Under the pieces are notes generated by a model. The model was given only the letters and a program-made list of their open reading frames with translations. It was not told where the DNA came from and made no database searches. Source: VRUE01 sp963748075 (lineage in GTDB: Bacteria; Actinomycetota; Thermoleophilia; Solirubrobacterales; 70-9). Taken from it: a stretch of DNA of 64,000 nt. Every line of letters starts with the position of its first letter. Positions within the stretch are counted from its first letter, which is position 1. The stretch is from positions 145,922 through 209,921 of the forward strand of contig CAVVHQ010000029.1 of assembly GCA_963748075.1 (NCBI GenBank). The letters run 5' to 3'. This document shows positions 17,662 through 25,873 of the stretch, piece by piece. The position numbers and the translations under genes were made by a program.

Positions 17662-19811
17662 GGACGCTGCTGGTCGACAACCACGACTCCTACACCTACA
17701 ACGTCTTCCACCTGCTGGCCGGCGTCAGCGGCGAAGAGCCGATCGTGGTCGACAACGACGCCGTCTCCTGGCGGGCGCTGGAACGCTGGGACTTCGACGC
17801 GATCGTCCTCTCCCCCGGCCCCGGCACGCCGCAGCGCTGGCACGACTTCTGCGTCTGCGACGACATCCTCCGCTACAGCGAGATCCCGGTGCTCGGCATC
17901 TGCCTCGGCCACCAGGGGCTCGGCCACCTGCTCGAGGGCAAGGTCAGCAGCGCGCCGGAGGCGATGCACGGCCGGCTCAGCCGCATCCGCCACGAGCAGC
18001 GCGGCCTGTTCGAGGGGATCCCGCAGGACTTCCCGGTGGTCCGCTACCACTCGCTGCAAATCACCGACATGGGGGCGGATGGCCACATCACCGCGCGGGC
18101 CGACGACGGCGTGGTGATGGGGATCGAACACCTGCGGCGGCCGCTGTGGGGCGTCCAGTTCCACCCGGAGTCGATCGCGACCGAGCACGGGGCGCCCCTG
18201 ATCGAGAACTTCTACGCGCTGGCGCGGCAGCGCAAGAGCGCGCGGCGCGGCGCGCGACGGCCGCGGCAGGCGCCGCAGCGCCGCTCACAGGTGACCCGCT
18301 CGCTGGCCAGCGGGATGCAGATGCGCAGCCGCTCGCTGCCCGGCGAGCCCTCGACCGAGGCGCTGTTCGAACGACTCTTCGGCGATTGCGAGCACGCCTT
18401 CTGGCTCGACAGCGCCGACGCGCCGACCCGGCTCGCCCAGCGCTCCTACCTCGGCACCAGCGCCGGGGCCGAGCGCTGCGTGGTCGAATACGAGGTCGAC
18501 TCCGGCCTCGCGCAGGTGCACCGCGCCGACGGCAGCGGCACCGAGCGCGGCTCGATCTTCGAGCTGCTCGACCGCGAAGTCGCCACCCACGCGATCGAGC
18601 CGCCCGCCAACCTGCCGCCCGGCCTGCTCGGCGGCTTCGTCGGCTGCCTGGGCTACGAGCTGAAGGCCGACTGCGGCTCGCCGAACGTGCACCGATCCGA
18701 CCTTCCCGACGCAGTGATGATGCTCGCCAACCGCCTCGTCGCCGTCGACCACGTGCGTCACCGGACGCATCTGGTCGCGCTCTGCCGCGGCGAGGAGGCG
18801 GATGCCGAGCGCTGGCTGGACGACGCCGAGGCGGCGGTGGCAGAGGCCCTGGCCTCACCGCCCGCCTCGGCGTCCCAGCCCGCTCCGCCGGACGGCCAGC
18901 CGCTCGAGGCCCACGTCAGCTTCCGGGTCGGCCGCGGCCGCGAGCAGTACCTGGCCGACATCGCCCGCAGCCAGGCCGAACTGGCGGCCGGCGAGTCATA
19001 CGAGGTCTGCCTCACCGACCAGATCTCCACCGACGCCAGCCCCGACCCCTTCCACCTCTACAAGATCCTGCGGCGCAGCAACCCGGCGCCATTCGCCGCC
19101 TACCTGAAGCTCGGCGAGGCGGCGATCGTCAGCTCCTCGCCGGAGCGCTTCCTCTCGGTCGACCGCGACCGCCGGGTCGAGGCGCGTCCGATCAAGGGGA
19201 CCAGCCCGCGCTCCTCCGACCCGGAGCGCGACGCGGCGCTGCGCGACGAGCTGACCGACGACGAAAAGACCTACGCCGAGCACCTGATGATCGTCGACCT
19301 GCTGCGCAACGACCTGGGGCGGGTCTGCGAGGTCGGCAGCGTCGGCGTCCCCGAGCTGATGGTCGTCGAGGACTACGCGACCGTGCACCAGCTGATCTCC
19401 ACGGTCAGCGGGGTGCTGGCCGAGGATCGCACCGCGCCCGAATGCGCCCGCGCCTGCTTCCCGGGCGGCTCGATGACCGGAGCGCCGAAGCTGCGCACGA
19501 TGGAGATCATCGACGACCTCGAGGCCGAGGCGCGCGGCGTGTACTCGGGAGCGATCGGCTGGTTCGGGGTCGACGGCAGCATGGACCTCAGCATCGTGAT
19601 CCGGACGATCGTGATGCGTCCCGGCCGCACGACGATCGGCGCCGGCGGGGCGATCGTCATGCAGTCCGACCCGGCGGACGAGTTCGACGAGCTGCTGCTC
19701 AAGGCGCGAGCGCCGATGGCGGCGATCGCCCAGGCGGCGACCGGCAGCGCCTCGCCCGACGCGTGGTCGGTGAAGCCCGAGCCGCACGCGGAGGCGCTCG
19801 CGGCGCTATGA
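17658..19811 (+). CDS. pabAB: Fused aminodeoxychorismate synthase (PabA-PabB type)
   Basis: 717 residues. Residues 1-~195 are a class I glutamine amidotransferase: VDNHDSYTYN, LSPGPGTP, GICLGHQ with nucleophile Cys82, and HPES with His169/Glu171. After a basic linker, residues ~230-700 are a chorismate-binding enzyme. The motif at 511-515 is PIKGT: Lys513 is diagnostic of PabB (aminodeoxychorismate synthase), where anthranilate synthase has PIAGT. FPGGSMTGAPK and IRTIV complete the active site. Product: 4-amino-4-deoxychorismate. The amidotransferase-first fusion matches the PapA-type enzymes of chloramphenicol and pristinamycin clusters. ATGA overlaps link it to both neighbours. Confidence 0.9.
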   Translation: MRTLLVDNHDSYTYNVFHLLAGVSGEEPIVVDNDAVSWRALERWDFDAIVLSPGPGTPQRWHDFCVCDDILRYSEIPVLGICLGHQGLGHLLEGKVSSAPEAMHGRLSRIRHEQRGLFEGIPQDFPVVRYHSLQITDMGADGHITARADDGVVMGIEHLRRPLWGVQFHPESIATEHGAPLIENFYALARQRKSARRGARRPRQAPQRRSQVTRSLASGMQMRSRSLPGEPSTEALFERLFGDCEHAFWLDSADAPTRLAQRSYLGTSAGAERCVVEYEVDSGLAQVHRADGSGTERGSIFELLDREVATHAIEPPANLPPGLLGGFVGCLGYELKADCGSPNVHRSDLPDAVMMLANRLVAVDHVRHRTHLVALCRGEEADAERWLDDAEAAVAEALASPPASASQPAPPDGQPLEAHVSFRVGRGREQYLADIARSQAELAAGESYEVCLTDQISTDASPDPFHLYKILRRSNPAPFAAYLKLGEAAIVSSSPERFLSVDRDRRVEARPIKGTSPRSSDPERDAALRDELTDDEKTYAEHLMIVDLLRNDLGRVCEVGSVGVPELMVVEDYATVHQLISTVSGVLAEDRTAPECARACFPGGSMTGAPKLRTMEIIDDLEAEARGVYSGAIGWFGVDGSMDLSIVIRTIVMRPGRTTIGAGGAIVMQSDPADEFDELLLKARAPMAAIAQAATGSASPDAWSVKPEPHAEALAAL

Positions 19812-19879
19812 GCGCGGTAGCGACCGAGCGTGCATGTCTGATTCTTCGCGAGGGAGCGAAGCGCGAGGACTTGCGATGA
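19808..19879 (+). CDS. 23-codon coupled ORF between pabAB and acetyltransferase
   Basis: ATG at 19808 overlaps the pabAB stop (ATGA), and the stop at 19877-19879 overlaps the ATG of the GNAT gene (ATGA). It encodes MSAVATERACLILREGAKR followed by EDLR, hydrophilic with one Cys. It may be a real micropeptide, or simply a translational relay that carries ribosomes from pabAB to the acetyltransferase. No family recognised. Confidence 0.35.
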   Translation: MSAVATERACLILREGAKREDLR

Positions 19880-20391
19880 GCGAGCCGGGCCGGATCGCAC
19901 CCGACGCGCCGCCCTCGACGGGGGCGGCGCCGATCGCCTCCGTACGCGCCGCGGGGGCCGAAGACGCCGCCGCGGTGGCGAGCGCGATCGAGGCGCTGCT
20001 GGTCGAGCTGGGCGGCGAGCGGCCCTCGACGGTTGAGATGGAGGCGGCGGTGCGGAAGCTGATCGGCGACCCCGCGGCGGGGGGGCTGCTGGTCGCCGAG
20101 GCCGGGGGCGAGATCGTCGGGGTGCTGGCGGCGAGCTGGCAGTACGCGGTCCACGTCCCCGGCCACTACGGGACGATCCAGGACCTCTGGGTGCACCCCG
20201 ACTGGCGCAGCCGCTCGGTCGGCAGTGAGCTGATCCTCGCCCTGGTCCGCGAGGCGGAGGAGCGCGGGGTGCGGCGGCTCGAGGTCGGCCTGCCCCAGCA
20301 GAGCTTCGCCCGGATCGGCGCCACCGAAAACTTCTACCGGGAAAACGGCTTCACGGCTCTCGGCCCGAGAATGCGGCGGCCGTTGTCATGA
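19876..20391 (+). CDS. GNAT-family N-acetyltransferase
   Basis: 171 residues. The ATG at 19876 follows GCGAGGAC; an in-frame ATG at 19834 is also possible. GNAT fold: GGLLVAEAGGEIVGVLAAS, then the acetyl-CoA pyrophosphate loop region IQDLWVHPDWRSRSVGSELI (motif A, R-S-x-x-x-G) and NFYRENGFTALG at the C-terminus. Located in the operon directly before an HDAC-like deacetylase, so it may install an acetyl protecting group on an amine intermediate that the next enzyme removes (inference). Overlaps the next gene by ATGA. Confidence 0.82.
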   Translation: MSEPGRIAPDAPPSTGAAPIASVRAAGAEDAAAVASAIEALLVELGGERPSTVEMEAAVRKLIGDPAAGGLLVAEAGGEIVGVLAASWQYAVHVPGHYGTIQDLWVHPDWRSRSVGSELILALVREAEERGVRRLEVGLPQQSFARIGATENFYRENGFTALGPRMRRPLS

Positions 20392-21353
20392 GAGAGCTGC
20401 TGATGGTCGAGCAGCGGCGCGGGCGGCGCGACACTGCGCCCTGGATCCTCGAAGGCGGGCGGCGGCGACCCGGGATGGACGACCACCGCCGCGTCGCCGC
20501 GCTGCGCAGCGGGCTGACCTGCCACTCGGGCGTGCGGGCCGCCCCCGCCGACGCCGCCGGCGAGGCGGTCGAATCGACGCTCGGCCGGCTGCACGAGCCA
20601 AGCTACCTGGAGGCGCTCGAGGGGATCCGCTCCGACGAGCCGGTGGTGATGCCGCACCTCGCGGCGCCCGGCCTGCCGCCCGACATCCCGGTCTGCGCCG
20701 GGCTGGTCGCGGCCGCCCGCGAGGGGGTGCGGACGGCGATCAGCGCCGCGGCGCGGATCAACGGCGGGGCGCGCTTCGCCTACGCGCTCAGCCGGCCGCC
20801 GGGCCACCACGCCGGGCCGGGCTGGTTCGCCGGCTACTGCTACCTGAACAACGCCGCCGCGGCGACGCTGACCCTCTGCGAGGGCGGGCTGAAGCCGGTC
20901 GGCATCCTCGACCTCGACCTGCACTACCCGAACGGCACCGCGGCGATCGTCGCCTCGATGGAGGACGCGAGGCTGCACTCGCTGCACGCCCACCCGGTCA
21001 CCAACGTCGCCGGCCAGACGGTGAGGCCGGGCAGCGAGCGCGAACGGGTGGTCGAGTTCAGCGGCTGCCCGGACGTGGAGACCTACCTGGACGCGGTGGG
21101 CGCCTCGATCGAGGCGCTGGGGCGCTCCTGCGCGGCGCTCGTCGTCTCGCTCGGCTACGACACGGTGAAGGGGGACCCGCACGGCAACTGGAGCTTTCCG
21201 CCGACGATCTTCGCCCAGATCGGCCGTCTGCTCGCCGCTTCCGGGCTGCCGGTCTGCGTGATCCAGGAGGGCGGCTACGCGCTGCACGCGCTCGCCGCCT
21301 GCGGCTACGCCTTCGCGGCGGGCCTGCTCGAGGAGGCCGTGGTGCCGGCATGA
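20388..21353 (+). CDS. HDAC/acetylpolyamine-amidohydrolase-like deacetylase
   Basis: 321 residues of the arginase/deacetylase superfamily. Signatures: SRPPGHHAG (paired catalytic His), GYCYLNNAA, ILDLDLHYPNGT with the zinc-binding Asp and His, SLGYDT with the third zinc Asp, and QEGGY near the C-terminus. The usual HHGNG after the Asp is HYPNG, as in several bacterial acetylpolyamine amidohydrolases. Likely hydrolyses an acetyl-amide on a small molecule. Pairing with the GNAT enzyme just upstream points to a transient N-acetyl group during biosynthesis. Coupled to both neighbours by ATGA overlaps. Confidence 0.85.
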   Translation: MRELLMVEQRRGRRDTAPWILEGGRRRPGMDDHRRVAALRSGLTCHSGVRAAPADAAGEAVESTLGRLHEPSYLEALEGIRSDEPVVMPHLAAPGLPPDIPVCAGLVAAAREGVRTAISAAARINGGARFAYALSRPPGHHAGPGWFAGYCYLNNAAAATLTLCEGGLKPVGILDLDLHYPNGTAAIVASMEDARLHSLHAHPVTNVAGQTVRPGSERERVVEFSGCPDVETYLDAVGASIEALGRSCAALVVSLGYDTVKGDPHGNWSFPPTIFAQIGRLLAASGLPVCVIQEGGYALHALAACGYAFAAGLLEEAVVPA

Positions 21354-21646
21354 GTGAGGGCCTCGACACCCACCGGCGACGCCTCGACCGGCTCGACGAC
21401 GAGATCGCCCGCCTGCTCGGCGAGCGCTTCGAGGTCTGCCGCGAGATCGCCCGCGTCAAGCTGGCCGAGGGGATCCCGATGATGCAGCCGCAGCGGGTCG
21501 ACGCGGTGCGGGCACGCTACCTGGCCCGCGGCGCCGAGGCCGGACTGCCGGCCGAGTTCAGCGCCGATCTGTTCGAGCTGCTGATCGCCGCCACCTGCAA
21601 GGCGGAGGACGAGTTGATGGCCGAGCCGGACGGGAGGCGGGGATGA
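21350..21646 (+). CDS. AroQ-type chorismate mutase, probable 4-amino-4-deoxychorismate mutase
   Basis: 98-residue all-helical chorismate mutase: RRRLDRLDDEIARLLGERFE, ICREIARVK, QRVDAVRARYLARG, then a C-terminal helix. Arg and Lys positions of the AroQ active site (R in the first helix, R/K in VCREIARVK) are present. A free-standing mutase in an operon with an aminodeoxychorismate synthase is the PapA/PapB arrangement that makes 4-amino-4-deoxyprephenate, precursor of p-aminophenylpyruvate. No PapC-type dehydrogenase or aminotransferase is present here, so these would come from elsewhere in the genome. ATGA overlaps on both sides. Confidence 0.85.
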   Translation: MSEGLDTHRRRLDRLDDEIARLLGERFEVCREIARVKLAEGIPMMQPQRVDAVRARYLARGAEAGLPAEFSADLFELLIAATCKAEDELMAEPDGRRG

Positions 21647-22986
21647 GCGCGCCGGCGCTTCCTCCCGGGCCCCGGATGCCCAGCGCCATTCAGGCGATCG
21701 GCTGGGCGAAGCGCCCCTTCCCCTTCATGAGGCGCTGCCGCGAGCGCTACGGGGACATCTTCACGATGCGCATCCTGCACTCCGGAACCTGGGTCTTCCT
21801 CTGCGACCCCGGCCACGTGAAACAAGTCTTCACCGCGCCCGCGGCGAGCCTCGGCGTCGCCCTGGCGAACCCGCTGCTGCTGCCGGTGCTGGGCGCGCGC
21901 TCGCTGATGCTGCTCGAGGAGCCCGACCACATGACCCGCCGCAAGCTGATGCTGCCGCCGTTCCACCGCGAGCGAATGGACGGCGACACCGAGATGATGG
22001 CCGAGGTGACGCGTGGCGCGGTGGGGCGCTGGCCGATCGGCGAGCCGTTCGAGCTGTGGCCGCGGATGCAGGCGATCACCCAGGAGGTGATCATGCGCAC
22101 CGTCTTCGGCCCCGACGACCCGGGCCGGCTGGCGCGCATCCGCGCGGCGCTGACGCGGCTCACCGAGGCGCTCAACAACCCGCAGCGCCTCAGCAGGCTG
22201 GCGGCGCTCGGGCCGCGCTGGATCGCCCGCAGCCGCGGCTTCCGCGAGGCGATGGAGCCGGTCGAGGAAGTACTGCTCGAGGAGGTCGACAGACGCCGCC
22301 GCGAGGGCGCGGACGGGCGCAGCGGCATCGTCTCGATGCTGCTTGAGGCCCGCCACGAGGACGGCTCGCCGCTGAGCGAGAAGGAGCTGCGCGACGAACT
22401 GATGACGCTGCTGTCCGACGGGCCGACGTCCTCCTCGCTGGCCTGGGTCTTCGAGCGGCTGCTGCGCCATCCCGAGAAGCTGGCGCGCCTGCGGGAGGAG
22501 ATCGACGCCGGCCAGGGCGGCGAGTACATGGACGCGGTGGTGCAGGAGACGCTGCGGCTCTGCCCGCCGGTCCCGGTCGTCGCCCGGCGCCTGCTCGAGC
22601 CGATGGAACTGGGCGGCTACGCGCTGCCCGTGGGCGCCACGGTCGCCCCCTGCGTCTACCTGATCCACCGCGACGAGCGCTTCTACCCCCGTCCGCGCAG
22701 CTTCGTCCCCGAGCGCTTCCTCGAGCGCCCGCCGGGCACCTACACCTGGATCCCGTTCGGCGGCGGCGTGCGGCGCTGCCTGGCGGCGAGCTACGCCGAA
22801 CTGGAGATGAAGCGGGTGCTGCGCACGGTGCTCACCGAGGTGGAGCTGCAGCCGGTCGGCGGTGGCTCCGAGCGGGCGACGCGCAGCGCGATCGCCTTCA
22901 GTCCCGACAAGCGGACGCGCGTGGTGGCCGAGCCGCGGACGCGCGTCGAGGAGGAGCGATGGACTCGCGAACCGATCTACTCGTAG
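21643..22986 (+). CDS. Cytochrome P450 of the biosynthetic operon
   Basis: 447 residues. ExxR is ETLRL, followed by PPVPVVARRL. The heme loop FGGGVRRCLA has Cys379 as thiolate ligand, with Ala where Gly usually follows. The I-helix region that normally reads AGxxTT is SDGPTSSS: the acid is absent and the Thr pair is Ser, so oxygen activation may differ from standard P450s. The N-terminus (LPPGPRMPSAIQAIGW) resembles actinobacterial CYPs without a membrane anchor. Starts by ATGA overlap with the mutase gene. Probably oxidises the amino-aromatic intermediate; substrate unknown. Confidence 0.88.
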   Translation: MSAPALPPGPRMPSAIQAIGWAKRPFPFMRRCRERYGDIFTMRILHSGTWVFLCDPGHVKQVFTAPAASLGVALANPLLLPVLGARSLMLLEEPDHMTRRKLMLPPFHRERMDGDTEMMAEVTRGAVGRWPIGEPFELWPRMQAITQEVIMRTVFGPDDPGRLARIRAALTRLTEALNNPQRLSRLAALGPRWIARSRGFREAMEPVEEVLLEEVDRRRREGADGRSGIVSMLLEARHEDGSPLSEKELRDELMTLLSDGPTSSSLAWVFERLLRHPEKLARLREEIDAGQGGEYMDAVVQETLRLCPPVPVVARRLLEPMELGGYALPVGATVAPCVYLIHRDERFYPRPRSFVPERFLERPPGTYTWIPFGGGVRRCLAASYAELEMKRVLRTVLTEVELQPVGGGSERATRSAIAFSPDKRTRVVAEPRTRVEEERWTREPIYS

Positions 22987-24290
22987 TCGGCGCCGGCGCC
23001 AAGGCGGCCGGGATCGCCGCCAAGGTGCACGCGATCAACAGCCTCGGGCTGGGCCCGATCTCGCTGACGATCGTCGAGGGGAGCGCAGTCGCCGCCTCCT
23101 GGCTGGGCCGCAACGGGATGACCACCGGCGAAGAGCCGCTGGCGGTGACGCCGATCAAGGACATCGGCTTCCCCTACCGCAGCTTCGACGACTTCGGCGA
23201 GCATGGCGAGGCGGTCGACGAGGCGGTGATGGGGTTCTCCTGGCAGCGCTACATGGTCGGCAGGCGGCGCTACGCGCGTTGGGTCGACGCCGGCTCGCCG
23301 GCGGTCCGCCACCGCGACTACGGCGAATATCTGACCTGGGTGCTCGAGCGGGCGAGGGCCGGCATCACCCACGTGCACGGCCGGGTCGCCCAGGTCTCGT
23401 TCGACGAGGCCGGCGAGCGCTGGACGGTCGAGGTCGAGGAGCCCGAGCGGCGCTCGCGGCACAGCGCCGGCGGCGCTGGTCCTCACCGGCCCCGGCATCC
23501 ACCGCGCCTTCCCACACGAGCTGGGGGTCGAATCGCGGGTCTTCCACTGCGACAGCAAGCGGGAGGATTTCGCCTGCGTGCCCGAGGACCGCGAGTGCGA
23601 CGTCGCCGTGGTCGGCGGCGGCGAGAGCGCGCTCAGCTGCGTGATGTTCCTGCGCGGCTTCCGGCCGCGGGCGCGGTGCACGATCTACACGCCGATGCTG
23701 CCGCTGAGCCGCGGCGAGAGCTTCCTCGAGAACCGCGTCTTCTCCGACCCCGACGCGGTCGAATGGACGGCGCTCGACGAGCAGACGCGGCGCGATTTCG
23801 TCAAGCACTCCGACCGCGGCGTCTTCGACCCGCCAAGCCTGGCGGCGATCGCCTACGACGACCGCACCCGCTTCGTCACCGGCCGGGTCACCGACGTCGA
23901 CGCGGCGGCGGAACGGCGACGCGGGTGCGGCTGGTCCACCACTCGCCGTCGGGCGTCCGGCACCCCGAGCACGACTACGTCGTCAACTCCACCGGCTTCG
24001 ACCTGCTGGCGCAGATGCGCACCCTGTTCCCCGACCGGGTCAGGAACGAGATCGAGAGGCGGGTCGGAAAGCTGTGGGACACGCCGTCCGGCGCGGAGGT
24101 GCCGATCGGGCGCAACCTCGAGCTGCGCGGGTTGGAGCCCCGGCTGCACATACCGGGGCTGGCGGGCCTCAGCCAGGGCCCCGGGTTCGCCAACCTCGGC
24201 GCCCTCGGCCTGCTCTCCAACCGGGTGCTGCAGCCGCTGCTGGCCAACCGGGAACGTTCTTCGCAGTTAGCGAGTTCCAGTAACAGTTGA
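22959..24290 (+). CDS. SidA/PvdA-like amine N-hydroxylating flavoprotein, two compensating frame breaks
   Basis: About 443 residues when assembled across frames. The ATG at 22959 follows GAGGAG and overlaps the P450 end by 28 nt. N-terminal FAD-binding LLVVGAGAKAAGIAAK; then DIGFPYRSF; NADPH-binding VAVVGGGESALSC; C-terminal VNSTGFDLL, the ATGY-type motif of N-hydroxylating monooxygenases. The frame shifts near 23460-23478 and returns near 23900-23915. Between these, sequence in the second frame (ALVLTGPGIHRAFPHELGV onward) is clearly homologous. The changes cancel, so sequencing indels are more likely than decay. Expected role: N-hydroxylation of an amine of the cluster's product. Confidence 0.75.
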   Translation: MDSRTDLLVVGAGAKAAGIAAKVHAINSLGLGPISLTIVEGSAVAASWLGRNGMTTGEEPLAVTPIKDIGFPYRSFDDFGEHGEAVDEAVMGFSWQRYMVGRRRYARWVDAGSPAVRHRDYGEYLTWVLERARAGITHVHGRVAQVSFDEAGERWTVEVEEPERRSRHSAGGAGPHRPRHPPRLPTRAGGRIAGLPLRQQAGGFRLRARGPRVRRRRGRRRRERAQLRDVPARLPAAGAVHDLHADAAAEPRRELPREPRLLRPRRGRMDGARRADAARFRQALRPRRLRPAKPGGDRLRRPHPLRHRPGHRRRRGGGTATRVRLVHHSPSGVRHPEHDYVVNSTGFDLLAQMRTLFPDRVRNEIERRVGKLWDTPSGAEVPIGRNLELRGLEPRLHIPGLAGLSQGPGFANLGALGLLSNRVLQPLLANRERSSQLASSSNS

Positions 24291-24322
24291 CGCAACCTGA
24301 CCGATCGAATAGGGAGGCGAAA

Positions 24323-25858
24323 ATGGCAGGGAGAACCGCTTGGATCGTCGTCGTGGGGGTCGCGCTGTCGGTCGTGGCGAGCGGCGTCCTGCTGAGCGCC
24401 TGCGGGGGGTCCTCGTCCAGCGACGTCAGCTTCATCGGCGACGCCTATCCCAACATCGACCCGGTCAACACCCGTCACAGCAGCGGGCCGATCGACAGCA
24501 AGAACGTCTCCCAGCTCGAAGTCGCCTGGACGCTGCCGCTGGAAGCGAAAAGCACCTACGGCAGCTACTCCTCCGCCCCGGTCGTTGCCAAGGGGGTCGT
24601 CTACTCCCAGGACCTCGAATCGAACGTGCAGGCGATCGACCTGGAGAGCGGCGACGTACTGTGGGAGAGGAAGTACGAAGAAGCCGACCAGGGGCCGAAC
24701 GGGGTCGTGGTCGCCGGCGGGCGCGTCTACGGGGCGACGGCGAAGGCGGCGTTCGCGCTCGACCAGGAAACGGGCGACGAGCTCTGGTCGATGCCGCTGG
24801 CGCGCAACGAACACGAGGGCATCGACATGTCCCCCGGCTACTACAAGGGGATCGTCTACGTCTCTACCGTGCCCGGCACCGCAACCGAGTTCTACGAAGG
24901 GGAAGGGGTCGGCAAGCTCTGGGCGCTCGACGCCAAGACGGGTAAGAAACTGTGGCACTTCGACACCGTCCCGGAGAATCTCTGGTCGAAGGAACACACG
25001 ACGATCAACTCCGGCGGCGGCCTCTGGTACCCGCCCGCCTTCGACGGCAAGGGCTCGATGTACTTCGGGGTGGGCAACGCGGGGCCGTTCCCGGGAACCG
25101 TCAAATACCCGTGGGGCTCGAGCCGGCCCGGCCCGAACCTCTACACCAACTCGATCGTCAAGATGGACGCGAAGAGCGGCAAGCTGGACTGGTACTACCA
25201 GCTCACCCCGCACGACCTCTACGACTGGGACCTGCAGGGGCCGCCGATCCTCAGCAGGTCGGGCGGCAGAGAGCTGCTGCTTGCCGCGGGCAAGTCGGGC
25301 ATCGTGATCGCCCTCGACCCCGACAGCGGCAAGCTCGTCTGGAAGCGCCCGGTCGGCAACCACAACGGCCACGACGACGACGGGCTCGACGCGATGCGCG
25401 GCGAATACTCGAAGCTGAAGACGCCGATGACCGTCGCGCCCGGCACCCTCGGCGGCGTGATCGCGCCGATCTCGACCGACGGTGCGAGCGTCTTCGCCCC
25501 GGTCGTCAACCACCCGGTGACGATCTCCTCGCCGTCGGAAATCCAAGAATCGAGTCCGCTGACCGGCGAACTGGTCGCGCTCAGCGCCGCGACCGGTGCG
25601 GTCAAGTGGAAGCACGAATTCGGCGCGGCGGCCTTCGGCGCGACCAGCTCGGTCAACGACCTCGTCTTCACCACCACCTATGACGGCAGGGTCTACGCGT
25701 TCGACGCGAAGAGCGGCCGGCTCGCCTGGCAGGAAACGCTGCCGGCCGGCACCAACACCGGCGTCACCGTCGCCGGCGACACGGTGCTCGTGCCCGCGGG
25801 GGTCGCGGCGGCCGAAGGGCAGACGCCCGAAATCGTCGCCTTCCGACTGGGCGGCTAA
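24323..25858 (+). CDS. PQQ-type beta-propeller lipoprotein
   Basis: 511 residues. The ATG at 24323 follows AGGGAGG. Signal peptide with lipobox LLSAC, so probably lipid-anchored outside the membrane. Repeated propeller blades of the PQQ/BamB type recur: AIDLESGDVLWERKYEE, ALDQETGDELWSMPL, ALDAKTGKKLWHF, KMDAKSGKLDWYYQL, ALDPDSGKLVWKR, ALSAATGAVKWKHEF, AFDAKSGRLAWQE. It resembles quinoprotein alcohol dehydrogenase-like proteins, but the Cys-Cys and catalytic Asp environment of true PQQ dehydrogenases is not evident. It follows the operon by 32 nt and may or may not belong to it. Confidence 0.85.
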   Translation: MAGRTAWIVVVGVALSVVASGVLLSACGGSSSSDVSFIGDAYPNIDPVNTRHSSGPIDSKNVSQLEVAWTLPLEAKSTYGSYSSAPVVAKGVVYSQDLESNVQAIDLESGDVLWERKYEEADQGPNGVVVAGGRVYGATAKAAFALDQETGDELWSMPLARNEHEGIDMSPGYYKGIVYVSTVPGTATEFYEGEGVGKLWALDAKTGKKLWHFDTVPENLWSKEHTTINSGGGLWYPPAFDGKGSMYFGVGNAGPFPGTVKYPWGSSRPGPNLYTNSIVKMDAKSGKLDWYYQLTPHDLYDWDLQGPPILSRSGGRELLLAAGKSGIVIALDPDSGKLVWKRPVGNHNGHDDDGLDAMRGEYSKLKTPMTVAPGTLGGVIAPISTDGASVFAPVVNHPVTISSPSEIQESSPLTGELVALSAATGAVKWKHEFGAAAFGATSSVNDLVFTTTYDGRVYAFDAKSGRLAWQETLPAGTNTGVTVAGDTVLVPAGVAAAEGQTPEIVAFRLGG

Positions 25859-25873
25859 CGCGCGCGAGGCCGG

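Noticed and set aside
17658..19811. Anthranilate synthase or PhzE (ADIC synthase)
   Set aside because: The amidotransferase is N-terminal, not C-terminal as in PhzE, and the motif is PIKGT with the PabB lysine rather than PIAGT.
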